Shown here piece after piece: positions 27,714 to 37,812 of a DNA stretch of 64,000 nt. This DNA comes from Anthracocystis setariae (Eukaryota; Basidiomycota; Ustilaginomycetes; Ustilaginales; Ustilaginaceae), in the NCBI GenBank assembly GCA_928724745.1, contig CAKMXJ010000008.1:248001-312000 (forward strand). The letters run 5' to 3'. Below the pieces are notes generated by a model. The model had not been told where the DNA came from. It did not search any database and saw nothing but the letters and a program-made list of their open reading frames with translations. Position numbers and translations under genes: made by a program. How positions within the stretch are numbered: the stretch's first letter is position 1; every line of letters begins with the position of its first letter.

Positions 27714-28351
27714 TCAAAAATGGTACAGAGTGCGTCCCTGCAGTTTGAGCGCATAGATCACGTCTAGTGTCCGAACCGTCTTGCGGTTACAGTATTCTAT
27801 ACCAGAGAAGGGGGATGAGTGAGACTCGGTGTTCCAGCGAAGCGAGCGGGATGGGGTGGGATGATTTGGCTTACCTGAGTAAACGATGGAATCGCAAATG
27901 GCACGTGTGAGAAAGTCACGCAGGATGAAGCGGGTTTCTTCAAACACTGTCCCTGCTATACCTACAGAGCGTGACGAAGAGAGGGTTAGGAGAGAGAGAT
28001 TGGGATGAAGACGGGAAAAAGGGGAGGGCAAGACTTACGAGTGACACCAGCTCGACGAGCGAGGCGGCGGAGGGAGCCTTTGGAGATGCGTTCGAGCGCG
28101 GTTCGATCAGCGCGAAAGCGTTTTTGCGCGCGTGCGGCTCGGCCCGATCCATAATTTGGCAGAGTCTTGTTGCTCTACACGGTTCCCCAAGATGTCAGTG
28201 GAAGTCGGAAAGGTTGATAGAGGGGTGAAGCGAGGGGGGACTTACAGTGAAGATTTCTATATTGCCAAGAAACGAGGAGGGGAGGAGGGTTGGATCAGTT
28301 GAGCTCAGCAGAGATAGAGTAAGTTAGCAGGGGGGACTCACTGGCACCCAT
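27714..28351 (-). CDS. Divergent histone H4 variant (five exons)
   Basis: Exons in transcript order: 28351-28342 (ATG GGT GCC A), 28256-28246, 28174-28039, 27961-27875, 27796-27714. All four introns (85, 71, 77 and 78 nt) have GT-AG ends and splice in one frame, giving 108 residues. The H4 fold is plain: SKGSLRRLARRAGVTRIAG, FEETRFILRDFL, then NRKTVRTLDVIYALK and LQGRTLY, in the exact H4 order and spacing. Compared with canonical H4, the Lys/Gly tail is replaced (only Lys4, Lys10 and Lys25 precede the core), KRHR becomes KRFR, the Lys20 position is Ala, Lys44 is Thr, Lys59 is Arg, Lys77 is Asn, His75 is Tyr, Arg92 is Leu, and the end GFGG is reduced to HF. The two micro-exons are less certain than exons 3-5. 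It ends 24 bp from the convergent esterase-like gene. Confidence 0.88.
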
Positions 28352-28546
28352 CACGATTGTCGAAGGACAGGTTGCACAGAGCATCAGACTTGGTGCAGGT
28401 ATATATTGAATCCAGAGTGGATGGAGTAACAAAGGTATGTGTTTGGTTCCGCACTACCACTCGATCATTTTATGAATGGAGCTACGATCAATTCCGCACA
28501 AAGCAAACAAGTCAGTCAAGCAAAATCCTACACCTCGGAACAATGG

Positions 28547-29260
28547 TCAGATCAAAGAACTCACAATAGGTGCGACAACCGCATACCACTCTCCAATGGT
28601 TCTGAAAAACGTATCATCTCCTTTATCAATCGGTCCGTCAGGTCCCCACACTGTCAACTCATCCCTCTCCACCGCTGCGATGGGTTCGATTCGGATGGTT
28701 TCCCTTTCCCTCGTCCCCTCCACTTCCACATCCTCCTCAGTGTTGATGCAGGGAGTTGGCGAGGGGGAATAGGAGTGTTCTTCATCGTCGTGATCCGATG
28801 TGGCTTCTTCATCGTCATTGTTGTCGTCGTCGTCGCTGTCCATGGAGAATTTCTGCTGTCTCGCAGGTGGCTTTGCGATTCTCTGCCTCTTGTATTCCCT
28901 TTCCCTCACCTCATTCTTCTGCCCTATCTCCTCCTCTTTCGCTGACGAATTCGAAGGTGGCGTGGGGGTGAGTTGCGAGATGCGTACGATCTTGGCTGAA
29001 TAGCCATCGGGAAGGGGCAACGGTGTAGACTGAATGGCACGCCCTCGAAACGCCGAGATGAAGCTGCGTGTCTCGGAACCGTTTGACAAAGAGTCAGTGT
29101 GAGCTGGGCGAAGGACGAGGAAGGAGTCGATGGGCGCGGGACCGTTGTAGTCGATGTGGAAGGGCATGAGGTTGGCATGGCATGTAGGGAGATTGGAGGG
29201 GTCAGGGAAGGAGATGTGCATTGGTGGCGGGATGAGCTCGATGGCTGGAGTGGCGGTCAT
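28547..29260 (-). CDS. RNH203: Ribonuclease H2 subunit C
   Basis: Non-catalytic subunit of the heterotrimeric RNase H2, which removes ribonucleotides from DNA and RNA from RNA:DNA hybrids in the nucleus. 237 residues from the ATG at 29260. Conserved pieces are the N-terminal LPTCHANLMPFHIDYNGPAP block, FLVLRP, SAFRGRAI, and the C-terminal GDDTFFRTIGEWYAVVAPI. A variable acidic Ser/Asp-rich region lies between. A GTGAGT directly after the codons for VVAPI, with acceptors further on, may be a 5' splice site; the last residues (VSSLI) could then be replaced by a short alternative end. An upstream extension of the frame to 29470 is not conserved-looking. Confidence 0.85.
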   Translation of the reverse strand: MTATPAIELIPPPMHISFPDPSNLPTCHANLMPFHIDYNGPAPIDSFLVLRPAHTDSLSNGSETRSFISAFRGRAIQSTPLPLPDGYSAKIVRISQLTPTPPSNSSAKEEEIGQKNEVREREYKRQRIAKPPARQQKFSMDSDDDDNNDDEEATSDHDDEEHSYSPSPTPCINTEEDVEVEGTRERETIRIEPIAAVERDELTVWGPDGPIDKGDDTFFRTIGEWYAVVAPIVSSLI

Positions 29261-29813
29261 CTTGAGCTGTGTGATGAGGGTGAGGACAAGGAGAGTCGAG
29301 TTGAGGTGGTGGACTGTCGAAAGCGTTACCGACAAGAGCGAGGAGAAGCAGAAAAGGGTTCTCTTGTCAAGACCAACACTCCCACACTTATTCGCGTGAC
29401 AAACAGGTCCAGGCGCGTTAGGCGTGTAAATTGATTTGACTTGCGCTTCCATTCGGCCGAAAAGAATCAATTCGTTTGAATCGTCAAAAAGTTGTTAGAC
29501 CGAGGCAAAGCAATTTCCGATGCAAATGAAAGATCGGAATCGCCTGATCGGAAGATAGCAACAGAATAGAAAAAAAAAAAAAATCCAACAGCAAAGCCAG
29601 AGAGCGGCGTGGAAGCGAACGAACACAGCGACGGAGCAACCGACACTGAGTTGAGAAGAAAGTTTTTCGAAGATTCAAATAAATATTCACGTTTGTGGAT
29701 TCACAATATTATAATTTGGGTACACTGCAGTCGCTTTCTGTCTCATCCCTCTTCGTTCTCCACACCATCGTCCCGATCACCACACACTCACACACACATA
29801 GACTATACCAACC
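29261..29813. other. Divergent promoter region of RNH203 and SSZ1
   Basis: 553 bp shared by two outward-facing genes. It contains a poly-A tract (about 29570-29582) and a single GAAGATTC heat-shock-factor half pair near 29669, too little to call a heat-shock element. The SSZ1 side is CA-rich just before the ATG. Confidence 0.6.
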
Positions 29814-31632
29814 ATGACCGAAGCTGCAGGTGCCGTCATTGGCATCAACTTTGGCCACTCTTACTCCTCCATCGCCTGCATCAACCAACAGTGCGTCTAC
29901 CCCTCCCACTCTGCCCCCACAAACATCTTGATCGCATATATATACTGACATGCTCCTGTCTCGTTTCCTCTTTGCTTTGCTGTACAGCGGTCGTGCTGAT
30001 GTGATTGCCAACGAAGACGGTGAGCGTCAACTCGCTACCCGTATCGCTTTCAACGGCGACCAGGTCTACCTTGCCAATCAGGCTACCCCACAATTGATCC
30101 GCAACGCTCCCAACGTCATCGACTACTTTGTCAACCTCCTCGGCCGTCCCTACTCTTCACTCACCGATGCCGAGAAGAAGCGCGCCTCCGCTCCTGTCAT
30201 CGACGTCAACGGTGCTCCCGGCTTCAACGTCGAGATCGATGCCAAGCAGACCACTCTCACCGTCCACGATGTTTCCGTCCGCTTCCTCCGCTCGCTTTTC
30301 CTCACCGCCAAGGATTTCCTCTCCGGTGTGCCCATCGCTGGTGCCGTTCTTTCCGTTCCCCAGTGGTTCCCCGAAGCCCAGATCACCGCTTTGAAGAAGG
30401 CTGCTGAGGAGGCTGGTCTGATTGTGCTCCAAGTCATCCCTGCTTCTTCCGCCGCCCTCGCCGCATACGGTCTAACCTCCCCTCAGGGTCCCGGTGCTCT
30501 CCCCGCCCACCCTGACGGTGTCGAGGGTGCTCCCTACGCCGTTGGCAAGGAGCTCGACCGAAACGTCGTCGTCGTCGACGTCGGAGGCACTTCCACCGAC
30601 GTCACCCTCCTCTCCGCCCGCTCCGGTCTCTACACCACCCTCGCCTACCTCCACGACGCCACCGTCGGCGGCACCACGCTCGACGCTGCCCTGATCCAGT
30701 TCTTCGCCAAGGAGTTCACCAAAAAGACCAAAATCACCATCGCCGAAACCGACAAGCGCGCGTGGGCCAAACTGCGCAACGAGGCCGAATTCACCAAACG
30801 CGCGCTCTCGGCCTCCAACTCGGCCACGTGCTCGGTCGAATCGTTGGCAGAAGGCATCGACTTTACCGGTAGCGTCAACAGGATGCGCTTCGACATGCTG
30901 GCCGGCGCTGCGTACGCCAAGGTGATTGCGGCGGTGGAGAAGGTGTTGGGTGAAGCCAAGATCGAGGCGTGCCAGGTGGATGAGGTGGTGTTGGCTGGTG
31001 GGAGTGCGAGGTTGACTGGGTTGGCGGATAGGTTGAGTGGGTTGTTTGGGGAGGTGGATGAGGCGGGTGCTCATATTACTGCTTCGATCGATGCGGATCA
31101 GGTGATTGCACGTGGTTGTGCTGTTCAGGCACAGGTGATTGCTGCTGCTCCTGATGCGAGCAAGGAGTCCGAGTACATTCACTCGGTTCCCGCCGTCCCC
31201 GTGGATTCCGTCGCCGATCTCAAGGTGCACACCACCTCGGCTCCCATCGGCCTCGCCCTCTCTGCAGACAACTTTGTCACCCTGATCCCAGCATACACCC
31301 CATTCCCACTCCGACGTTCGTACCGCTTCAACGTCGCCAAAGGCGCCGACTCGGTCGCATTCACCATCGACGAGGGCGTCGACGAGATCAAGACCGAGAC
31401 CATCCAACAGGACGACGAGGATGTGGATGAGGACGACGAGCCGTTGGAGCCAGAGGTGGTTAAGACCGCGGTGACCAAGTCGAGTGGTAAGAATGTCGCC
31501 AGGTTTACGGTGCCTACGCCGAGCAAGGGTACAAAGAAGGTCGAGTTGGAGTTGGTCATGATCAAGGCTGGTTCGCTCGAGATCAGTGCCAAGGAGCAGG
31601 GGGCTGCTGAGGCCGTTAAGCTTTCTCTTTAA
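29814..31632 (+). CDS. SSZ1: Ribosome-associated Hsp70-like protein Ssz1
   Basis: Partner of zuotin in the ribosome-associated complex, which stimulates ribosome-bound Hsp70 on nascent chains. Two exons: 29814-29890 and 29988-31632, with a 97-nt intron (GTGCGT ... TACAG) that splits a His codon. 573 residues. The ATPase region begins VIGINFGHSYSSIACI, then VIANEDGERQ, AVLSVPQWF and VVVDVGGTSTDVTLL, with EVVLAGGSARLTGL near the end. The peptide-binding half is short, as in Ssz1 (about 540 residues) compared with canonical Hsp70 (about 640). Codon use in the first half is extremely C-biased, typical of highly expressed fungal genes. Confidence 0.94.
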
Positions 31633-31821
31633 ACGGCTTTATATATAGAGGTTCCCTTTTCAATCTTATTACAGTTTTTCTTTCTCAAATCCATGCTTTC
31701 GTGGAGTTCACACCGGACTCGATCTCTTTGCTCACTACGGTAGTGGACTTTGTGGAATTATAGAGACTGACACTGACGTACAGTACGATACGATACGATA
31801 CAAACTAGGGTTGACGCGAGT

Positions 31822-33588
31822 CTATGGATGGAGGAGACTGTTCCACCACCTTGAACTCCCCTTTGCATGCTGGGTACGCACAGACGAAGCTGACGTGCTA
31901 GGATATCTCGTATGCCCCACCCCGCCGTCGCGCGTAACTTGCTTGAGCTTCTTCAATTTGCTCGCGGACAACCCTACCGCCAACGCCGGCTGCAGATTAT
32001 CCTCCGGATCCGAATGCAGATGGATCGACGCACACGGGATGTCCACCCCCTGGTATACTTCGGGCCCAGTCCGAAGTCCTGTTCCCATCTTCGGCTTAAC
32101 TTTAGCGCATCGCGCGAGTGGCTCGACGATATGTGGAGTGTTGACGCGTGTCGATGAGGCCGCGGTGGTGGTGGTGGTGGTGGTGGTGGTGGTGGGGTTG
32201 ATTGTCATTTTGAGATGTTGTTCGCGAGTGCGGTCGAATTTCTTCGCGCCCGTTCGAGGCGCCAACGCGGTAAAGCAGGGTTCACACGATGAACCCGAAG
32301 ACCCCTCTGACGAATTCGATACCTTTCGTAACCTGCGCACCTCTCCCAACCTCGAAACTGGCGTGCGCGCTAGATCGTCAAATGGATTCCCCACACCACG
32401 CAGCGATGCAACACTCCGGACTGCACGCAATCTTGATTCGGTACTGCCCCAGTCGTGCTTGGATTCAGAAACCCACCTTTGATGCGCAGCGGAGGAGGAA
32501 GAGGTGGTGGTGGTGGTGGTGAGTGTGCGAGAGGGTGTGTCGAACGACGCTGCGTGTCGAAGTGTTTTCACTTTTCGATCGTAGGATATGGTGGAGGGTG
32601 ATGGTGATGCTAGGAATTCCATTATTGCTGAACTCGATGGAGGCGTGATGCCAACGTCGCTTGCACTCCTCAGTCTGCCGATCTGCTGAGTGACTTGAGG
32701 AAACAGCGAACCAAAGGTGCCCCTTCGAGCGGAAAACGTATCGACCGTGGTGGGACTACCGCAGTAACTGCTGTCGGCAGCATCGTGGTCGAGTACACTT
32801 CGCCCGAGCGCAACCGAGTGAGTGGTGGAAATGTGCAGAGCCGAGGGTTTACGTGGAGTTAAGAAGCTGTCCGAATCCAGAGTGGCGTCCGGTGCAAGAT
32901 CAAGCAACGGGTTGACGGTGAATGCGGCATCCAGAGTTTGCTGATCTAGCCTATGTCGGGCCAAAGGGAGTCGAGCCAAGCGAATCCCTTCCCCCACTCC
33001 TTGACCCTCATCCTGACAGGTGGGATCGAAAATATCGCTCTGTCTACGTTTAAAACTCGGTCCTACTCCACCAAAGAACGACTCGTCATCCACCCTCTCT
33101 CCAACACTCCTCTGAGCCAGAGCACTAGAACTCCTCTTCCTCCCCCTCCTTTCCACCTCCTCGCCCAACTTGACATGACCGAAGCTCCCCACAAGTGGAC
33201 TCATCCCCTCGCCACTGTGCTCTGTAGCTGCACCCACACTACTGCATCTCCCAGGCGTACCAGGCGAAAGCGGACTGCCAAGCGTCAACAGCGTCGCACC
33301 GCTACTCCTCCTCCTACCAATCCTGCTATTCTGACCGTGCTGCTCGTCCAACGCGAGGAGGTGCTGCCATTCATCCTTTTCGATACAGTCGTAGTATACT
33401 TGACCGTCGGACTCGCGGATTCGCAGACGCTGTTCGCGCTTTTGATGAGTTGTCGTGCCGAAGAATCGGTCGAGCTCTTCTTTGGTTTGGTATCGGACGG
33501 GACGGAAGTTGGTGTAGCGAGGTGAGTGTGGGTGGTGGTGGGTACTGGAAGCGGTGTGAGAGCGAGCTCGTGTGATGGTTGCAGACAT
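31822..33588 (-). CDS. Low-complexity protein of unknown function
   Basis: 588 residues, intronless. I do not recognise a family. The N-terminal stretch (YTNFRPVRYQTKEELDRFFG ... REQRLRIRESDGQVYYDCIE) looks ordered and may be the conserved core. The rest is Ser/Arg/Thr-rich, with a poly-Thr run encoded by a GGT/ACC microsatellite near 32164-32200. No signal peptide or membrane segment. Ser/Thr-Pro and Arg-x-x-Ser sites are frequent, so phosphorylation is plausible. Only the length and coding-like composition support it as a gene. Confidence 0.7.
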   Translation of the reverse strand: MSATITRARSHTASSTHHHPHSPRYTNFRPVRYQTKEELDRFFGTTTHQKREQRLRIRESDGQVYYDCIEKDEWQHLLALDEQHGQNSRIGRRRSSGATLLTLGSPLSPGTPGRCSSVGAATEHSGEGMSPLVGSFGHVKLGEEVERRGRKRSSSALAQRSVGERVDDESFFGGVGPSFKRRQSDIFDPTCQDEGQGVGEGIRLARLPLARHRLDQQTLDAAFTVNPLLDLAPDATLDSDSFLTPRKPSALHISTTHSVALGRSVLDHDAADSSYCGSPTTVDTFSARRGTFGSLFPQVTQQIGRLRSASDVGITPPSSSAIMEFLASPSPSTISYDRKVKTLRHAASFDTPSRTLTTTTTTSSSSAAHQRWVSESKHDWGSTESRLRAVRSVASLRGVGNPFDDLARTPVSRLGEVRRLRKVSNSSEGSSGSSCEPCFTALAPRTGAKKFDRTREQHLKMTINPTTTTTTTTTTAASSTRVNTPHIVEPLARCAKVKPKMGTGLRTGPEVYQGVDIPCASIHLHSDPEDNLQPALAVGLSASKLKKLKQVTRDGGVGHTRYPSTSASSVRTQHAKGSSRWWNSLLHP

Positions 33589-34419
33589 GATGGATTAGGA
33601 CTATAGCTTCGAGTGGGTGGGGGAGGAGCAAGATGACTGAACAGGAGGAGGAGGGAGGGAGGGAGGGACGGGGGGAGGGTGTATATATCCAAACGAGCTG
33701 TCAAAGGGAGGAGGGGGTTCGGTTTCGGCTTTGCGTCCTTTTGACAGCTGCATCCCTTTGTCCAACCTGTGCGTACTGTACATGTGGGCTACGGCCAGCC
33801 ACGAATCAAGCCGTTTCTTGGTACACCAAATGCACCTCATTCCTGGCCCGACCGGCTGAGTTGTAGGCTTCATTCAATTCCCCCCGAACGCATTGATATC
33901 GCGGAAAAAAAAAAAAACCACCCTTCCTTTTGTGCGGAAATCAACCTTCCGATACCTTGACGCCTCCCCACCGCTTCATTCCCACCCACAAGCTTTGGGA
34001 TAAACTTTATCTGCAGAGAACGTCAGACAAAGGGACGACCGCACCTGCCTCAATTTACCATTCATGCGCCTTTGATTGATTCATGCCAAAGAAAAAGAAC
34101 AAATCCAAAAAGAAAAGAAAAGAAAAGGAAAAAAAAAAAAAAAAAAAAAAAGGAGGACAAAGGGGATGTATGCATGCTGGCGTTATTCGATAGACGCAAT
34201 TCCTTCGGAACATCCCGAAAGCCAACCCAGAAAAAGAAGGAGGAAAAGGGACGAAGCGCCACAACCTTGGCAAACAATGGGCGGTGGTGCGGCGACAAAC
34301 ACAAAGCATTCGTAGTAGACCGCTGAAAGGGCCGCAGCCTCAACACACACACACACACTCCTTATTCGCCGTATCGAGAGGGAAATCCAAAATGCAGCAT
34401 CTAAAATGACTTTAGGCGA
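33589..34419. other. Intergenic, 0.83 kb, no supported gene
   Basis: Upstream region of the low-complexity protein gene and 3' flank of the acyltransferase gene. Contains a GGGA-rich purine stretch (about 33645-33680) and an A-rich tract (about 34080-34152, including 27 nearly pure A). Confidence 0.6.
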
Positions 34420-36600
34420 TTAGTATACAAGATAGCCAATGTTGAGCAAAGGGAACCCGGCCATCAACCCGATCCAAAAGATCATATTCCCCAACGTCTC
34501 ATTGCGCTTGATAAACGGCACCTGACTCAACACGATCAACGGCAACTGAACCATCTGTGCTGCAAACAGATAAAACCTGATCTTGCCACTAACGATCGCC
34601 ATCACCAACTCATGCACCAACGAGCTGAGCAAGAACGTTAGGAACATGGCCATGTTCCTACTGACCCCCCAAGCCGCAATCGTGCTCGCATACACATGGC
34701 GCAGCAAGAAAGAATGCACCGGCTTGTTCCACTTGCGCGAAAACACATCCATCGAGGTAGCGTTCCACCAGTCCAGGTAGAATTCGCGATCCGCAAACCG
34801 CGTAAGTTCGGCAAACCCGTTGCAGATGCACTCGAACATGATGTAAAAGATCAAGAGATAGTTGATCATCATGGGCACCGCGAGCTGCAGGAATGTGCGC
34901 AGGAACGGCGTCTCGGGGGTGGGAGTGAACGGCATGATCCAGTGTTCGGTGATGACGTAGATCACCAGGAACGTCCCAAACGTAGCGAGCGTCTTCTCAA
35001 CCACGTACAGCGGACGGATGGTCTTGCAACGTGGGTAGGAGAGGTCGTAGACGAGCGTGGGCACCAACAGATAGTCCCAGAAATTAGCATAGGTGACGTT
35101 GGAAGGCCACATAACCGGATCCTGGTGGATGAGATCATGCGAAGCATCGGTGGGCGCGCGCGGCGAAAGAAGGTCTTCGCGAAGAACTTCAACTTCGCGT
35201 GCCAGATCAGAAATGAGCGAATCAGGGTGCGACGAGAGCGGATGAGGGTCGCGGATCTGGTGCTGATGCGGCTCGCGAGAGATTGATGCCCTTCGACTGA
35301 CCTTTTGGTCGGTCGAGCTCGAGTTGACCTTGCGATCAGCATTGTCCTTGTCTGTGACATCCTTGTGTAGCTGCATATGCTCCTGCTTGCTGAGCTTGTT
35401 CTTGCGCGTTGAGGCGGCAAGCTCATCCTCCTTTTCCCGCTGGTCCTCGACTGTAAGCTTGGACTGCTCCGGCGCCGCGTCAGACACTCCCTGTAGAAGT
35501 TGACCCGCCTGCAGTCGATTAGAGTTGCTGCCCCTCTGCTTATCAAGCGAGGACCACTCGCTCAGCAGCTTTGCCGTGGTCTTGCTGGCATCCGAGGCTT
35601 CGAATCCTGCGGCTTTTCGAGCGGTTCGGACAGCTTTGCTCCATGCTGCTTTGAGCTGCTCGTGTCCCCTGCCGGCTTCAGACCCTTCGACTTCGGCGAC
35701 ACGCTCCTCCAACATGCCCTCCACCCTGCGCATGCGATGATACGTATCTGCCATGTTTCCGTTGACGGTCATGTATGAGTGGATCTTCATCATCATGGCC
35801 AGGGTATGCAACACGAAGAAGCCGCTCTGCACCCACGGCCACTCCCGATACCTCGCCCATTTGATCACCAGACCGAGCAACGTCGCTTGCCACAGATGCT
35901 GAAATACTACCGCCATAGGCCAATATCTGACCCAGCCTCTACGGCACACGTTTGCAAATGGCACGCAAATGAACAGAGATGCAATCAAGACTCCGTCCGA
36001 TATCGCCAAGATCCATGCGTCCCTGGAGAAAAGCGTCGCGAACGTCAGACTGAGCACCTGACCCGTGCTAGCAAAACTGGTGTAGGAGGTGTTGAGCACG
36101 AACAGCGCCAGACAGACCCAAAAGAGCGTGAAGAAGCCGCGGAATTGGTCGCGCGAAGAGTCTTCGTTGAATCGATCAAAGTGACTCCTGCGTGGCTTGA
36201 AAGTGACGACGGCCTTCATCTTCTTGCGCGACTTGGAAGAGGCAGCGACGGGTTTGAGATAGATGGAGCCGCTTTTGCTGACTCTATGCGACAGACCTTT
36301 GGCACCGATGTGCTGGAATTCGACCGTGGAGGAGCCAGAGCCGCGCGAGTTGGAGATGGTCGTGGTGACGGTGGACGTGGCGACGACGGGCTCAGACTCG
36401 GAATCGGGGGTCCTGTTGCCGTTGAGAGGCGTGGAGGGGATTTCGGAGGAGGGTACCATTTCGGAGGTGGGTGTGGTGAGGACCGACGTGGAGACGTCGT
36501 CGGGCGTGTCCGTGGTGAGCTTGGCGACCTTGGGATGTCTGGGTAGGAAGTCCTCCTCGGTGGGGAGTTGGCGCAGCTTGGATGCTGCTGAGCTCGACAT
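34420..36600 (-). CDS. ARE2: Sterol O-acyltransferase (ACAT/Are2 type, MBOAT family)
   Basis: Esterifies sterols with fatty acyl-CoA in the ER membrane for storage in lipid droplets. 726 residues, intronless. A disordered, Ser/Thr-rich N-terminus of about 150 residues precedes the first membrane helices (FFTLFWVCLALFVL). A charged Lys/Glu/Ser insert at about 290-450 separates them from the MBOAT core. The core holds FWDYLLVPTLVYDLSYPR, the signature FYLDWWNATSMDVFSRKWNK (near 608), and the catalytic His in LLSSLVHELVM (near 660). The SRKWNKPVH form and the YPR motif favour the sterol branch over DGAT1. At least seven hydrophobic segments can be counted. Confidence 0.88.
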   Translation of the reverse strand: MSSSAASKLRQLPTEEDFLPRHPKVAKLTTDTPDDVSTSVLTTPTSEMVPSSEIPSTPLNGNRTPDSESEPVVATSTVTTTISNSRGSGSSTVEFQHIGAKGLSHRVSKSGSIYLKPVAASSKSRKKMKAVVTFKPRRSHFDRFNEDSSRDQFRGFFTLFWVCLALFVLNTSYTSFASTGQVLSLTFATLFSRDAWILAISDGVLIASLFICVPFANVCRRGWVRYWPMAVVFQHLWQATLLGLVIKWARYREWPWVQSGFFVLHTLAMMMKIHSYMTVNGNMADTYHRMRRVEGMLEERVAEVEGSEAGRGHEQLKAAWSKAVRTARKAAGFEASDASKTTAKLLSEWSSLDKQRGSNSNRLQAGQLLQGVSDAAPEQSKLTVEDQREKEDELAASTRKNKLSKQEHMQLHKDVTDKDNADRKVNSSSTDQKVSRRASISREPHQHQIRDPHPLSSHPDSLISDLAREVEVLREDLLSPRAPTDASHDLIHQDPVMWPSNVTYANFWDYLLVPTLVYDLSYPRCKTIRPLYVVEKTLATFGTFLVIYVITEHWIMPFTPTPETPFLRTFLQLAVPMMINYLLIFYIMFECICNGFAELTRFADREFYLDWWNATSMDVFSRKWNKPVHSFLLRHVYASTIAAWGVSRNMAMFLTFLLSSLVHELVMAIVSGKIRFYLFAAQMVQLPLIVLSQVPFIKRNETLGNMIFWIGLMAGFPLLNIGYLVY

Positions 36601-37577
36601 AGCTGCCAGACTTTTATGGGGGAGGTGGGTGGTACGGCTAGGTGAATGGTGAGGTCGAGCCGCGAATCATCCAGGTTGGGGTGGTGTGAAAAAGAGGATG
36701 CGATTGTTCGGCGTCTATTTCCGATCGTTGCAACGGTTGTGCCAAGGACGAAGCGCGTCAGTCCTAGCGAAGGAGGAGGATGCAGCCTGGACCAAGGCCA
36801 GTCCCGTGGTGACAGACGTTGTCGTGGGTTCGGTTTTGGTGGTGGGGGATCGGAAGCAAGTAGCCGACCAAGACTTTAGCAGAACACGACGTCGGCAGTT
36901 TTGGATCGAGCCGCGTACTGTGCTGTAACAGGAAGCGTGTCCAGCTCAATGGACGTGCACCACGCTTGCGAGGGAAACGCTTTGACGCAATATTGCTGCG
37001 GACCGTCAAAGCTTGCTTATGGTTTCTGTATCTAGATGAGAGTGAGTTTGGTGAGTGCCTGGGTGATGCAGGGACGTGATGATGGTTCGGTCATTCGGAA
37101 CTTTTTTTTCTTTCCCGCACAAACTGCCTGGATTTTACCTGCAGTGGAGTGTAATGCAATGCAGCTCTCTTACTGTGTCGTATTGTGCTATGCTATGCTA
37201 TGCTGTGCTGTGCTGTGCTGTGCTGTCGTGTACCACCAGGCTATCCGTGCGCGCTCCACTTGGTTCGAAGCGCTGAATTTGCAGCAGAGCGAGCATTGCT
37301 GCACATCATTGATTCGGCCCTTCGGCCCCTTTTCAATCAAGTAACCCCTGACCCTGACAGCACATCGGTCCAAAGAAAACAGCGAGTCAAACCCAGTACT
37401 GCGACCATCACTTGCCATCGTCCTCTAGTCAAAAGCAGTCCATAGAAAGTGTAGCAAACAGCTTCTGACATCTGAGTTGTTTTTTGCGTTGAGACCTTGT
37501 CAGAAACGATTCAGATGGAAATATACGCAATAATTCTTCGTTCCAAACATCAAAAGACATTGTTCGTCTAACGGTTC
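36601..37577. other. Intergenic, 0.98 kb, no supported protein gene
   Basis: Acyltransferase upstream region and 5' flank of tRNA-Glu. A run of degenerate GCTAT/GCTGT pentamers lies at about 37187-37226. Just before the tRNA, 37560-37576 is a 17-nt near-copy of the tRNA 5' part. Confidence 0.6.
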
Positions 37578-37676
37578 TCCTTGTTCGTCTAATGGTTAAG
37601 ATAAGGCTCTCTCAGACTTAACATCTGATTTGACAAAACTTCAGCCTAGATCGGGGTTCGATTCCCCGGCAGGGAA
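37578..37676 (+). tRNA. tRNA-Glu (anticodon CTC) with a 27-nt intron
   Basis: Acceptor stem TCCTTGT pairs with GCAGGGA (two G-U pairs), discriminator A. D stem GTCT/AGAT with loop AATGGTTA. Anticodon stem AGGCT/AGCCT with anticodon CTC at 37611-37613. T arm is CGGGG-TTCGATT-CCCCG. The intron occupies 37615-37641, in the canonical position after nucleotide 37. A run of seven T at 37684-37690 is the Pol III terminator. All stems close, so the gene appears intact. Confidence 0.93.
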
Positions 37677-37812
37677 CTTATCCTTTTTTTCCTTCAATTT
37701 CACCATGGATCTTTTTGCGGGGTAAGGGGTCTGTGCACGTCCGACATCTTTGTTGCTTTCCATATACTACTTTCTGAACCTACTTACGACGACGCCCTCC
37801 TGTCAGGCGACG

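Noticed and set aside
29640..29690. Heat-shock element upstream of SSZ1
   Set aside because: Only one GAA-nn-TTC pair is present; a functional element needs at least three alternating modules.
30472..31407. 311-codon frame antisense to SSZ1
   Set aside because: Same effect of codon bias in the sense gene; Gly/Val/Glu-rich translation without motifs.
34072..34326. Lys-rich small frames at the poly-A tract
   Set aside because: Lys and Phe runs come from the homopolymer itself.
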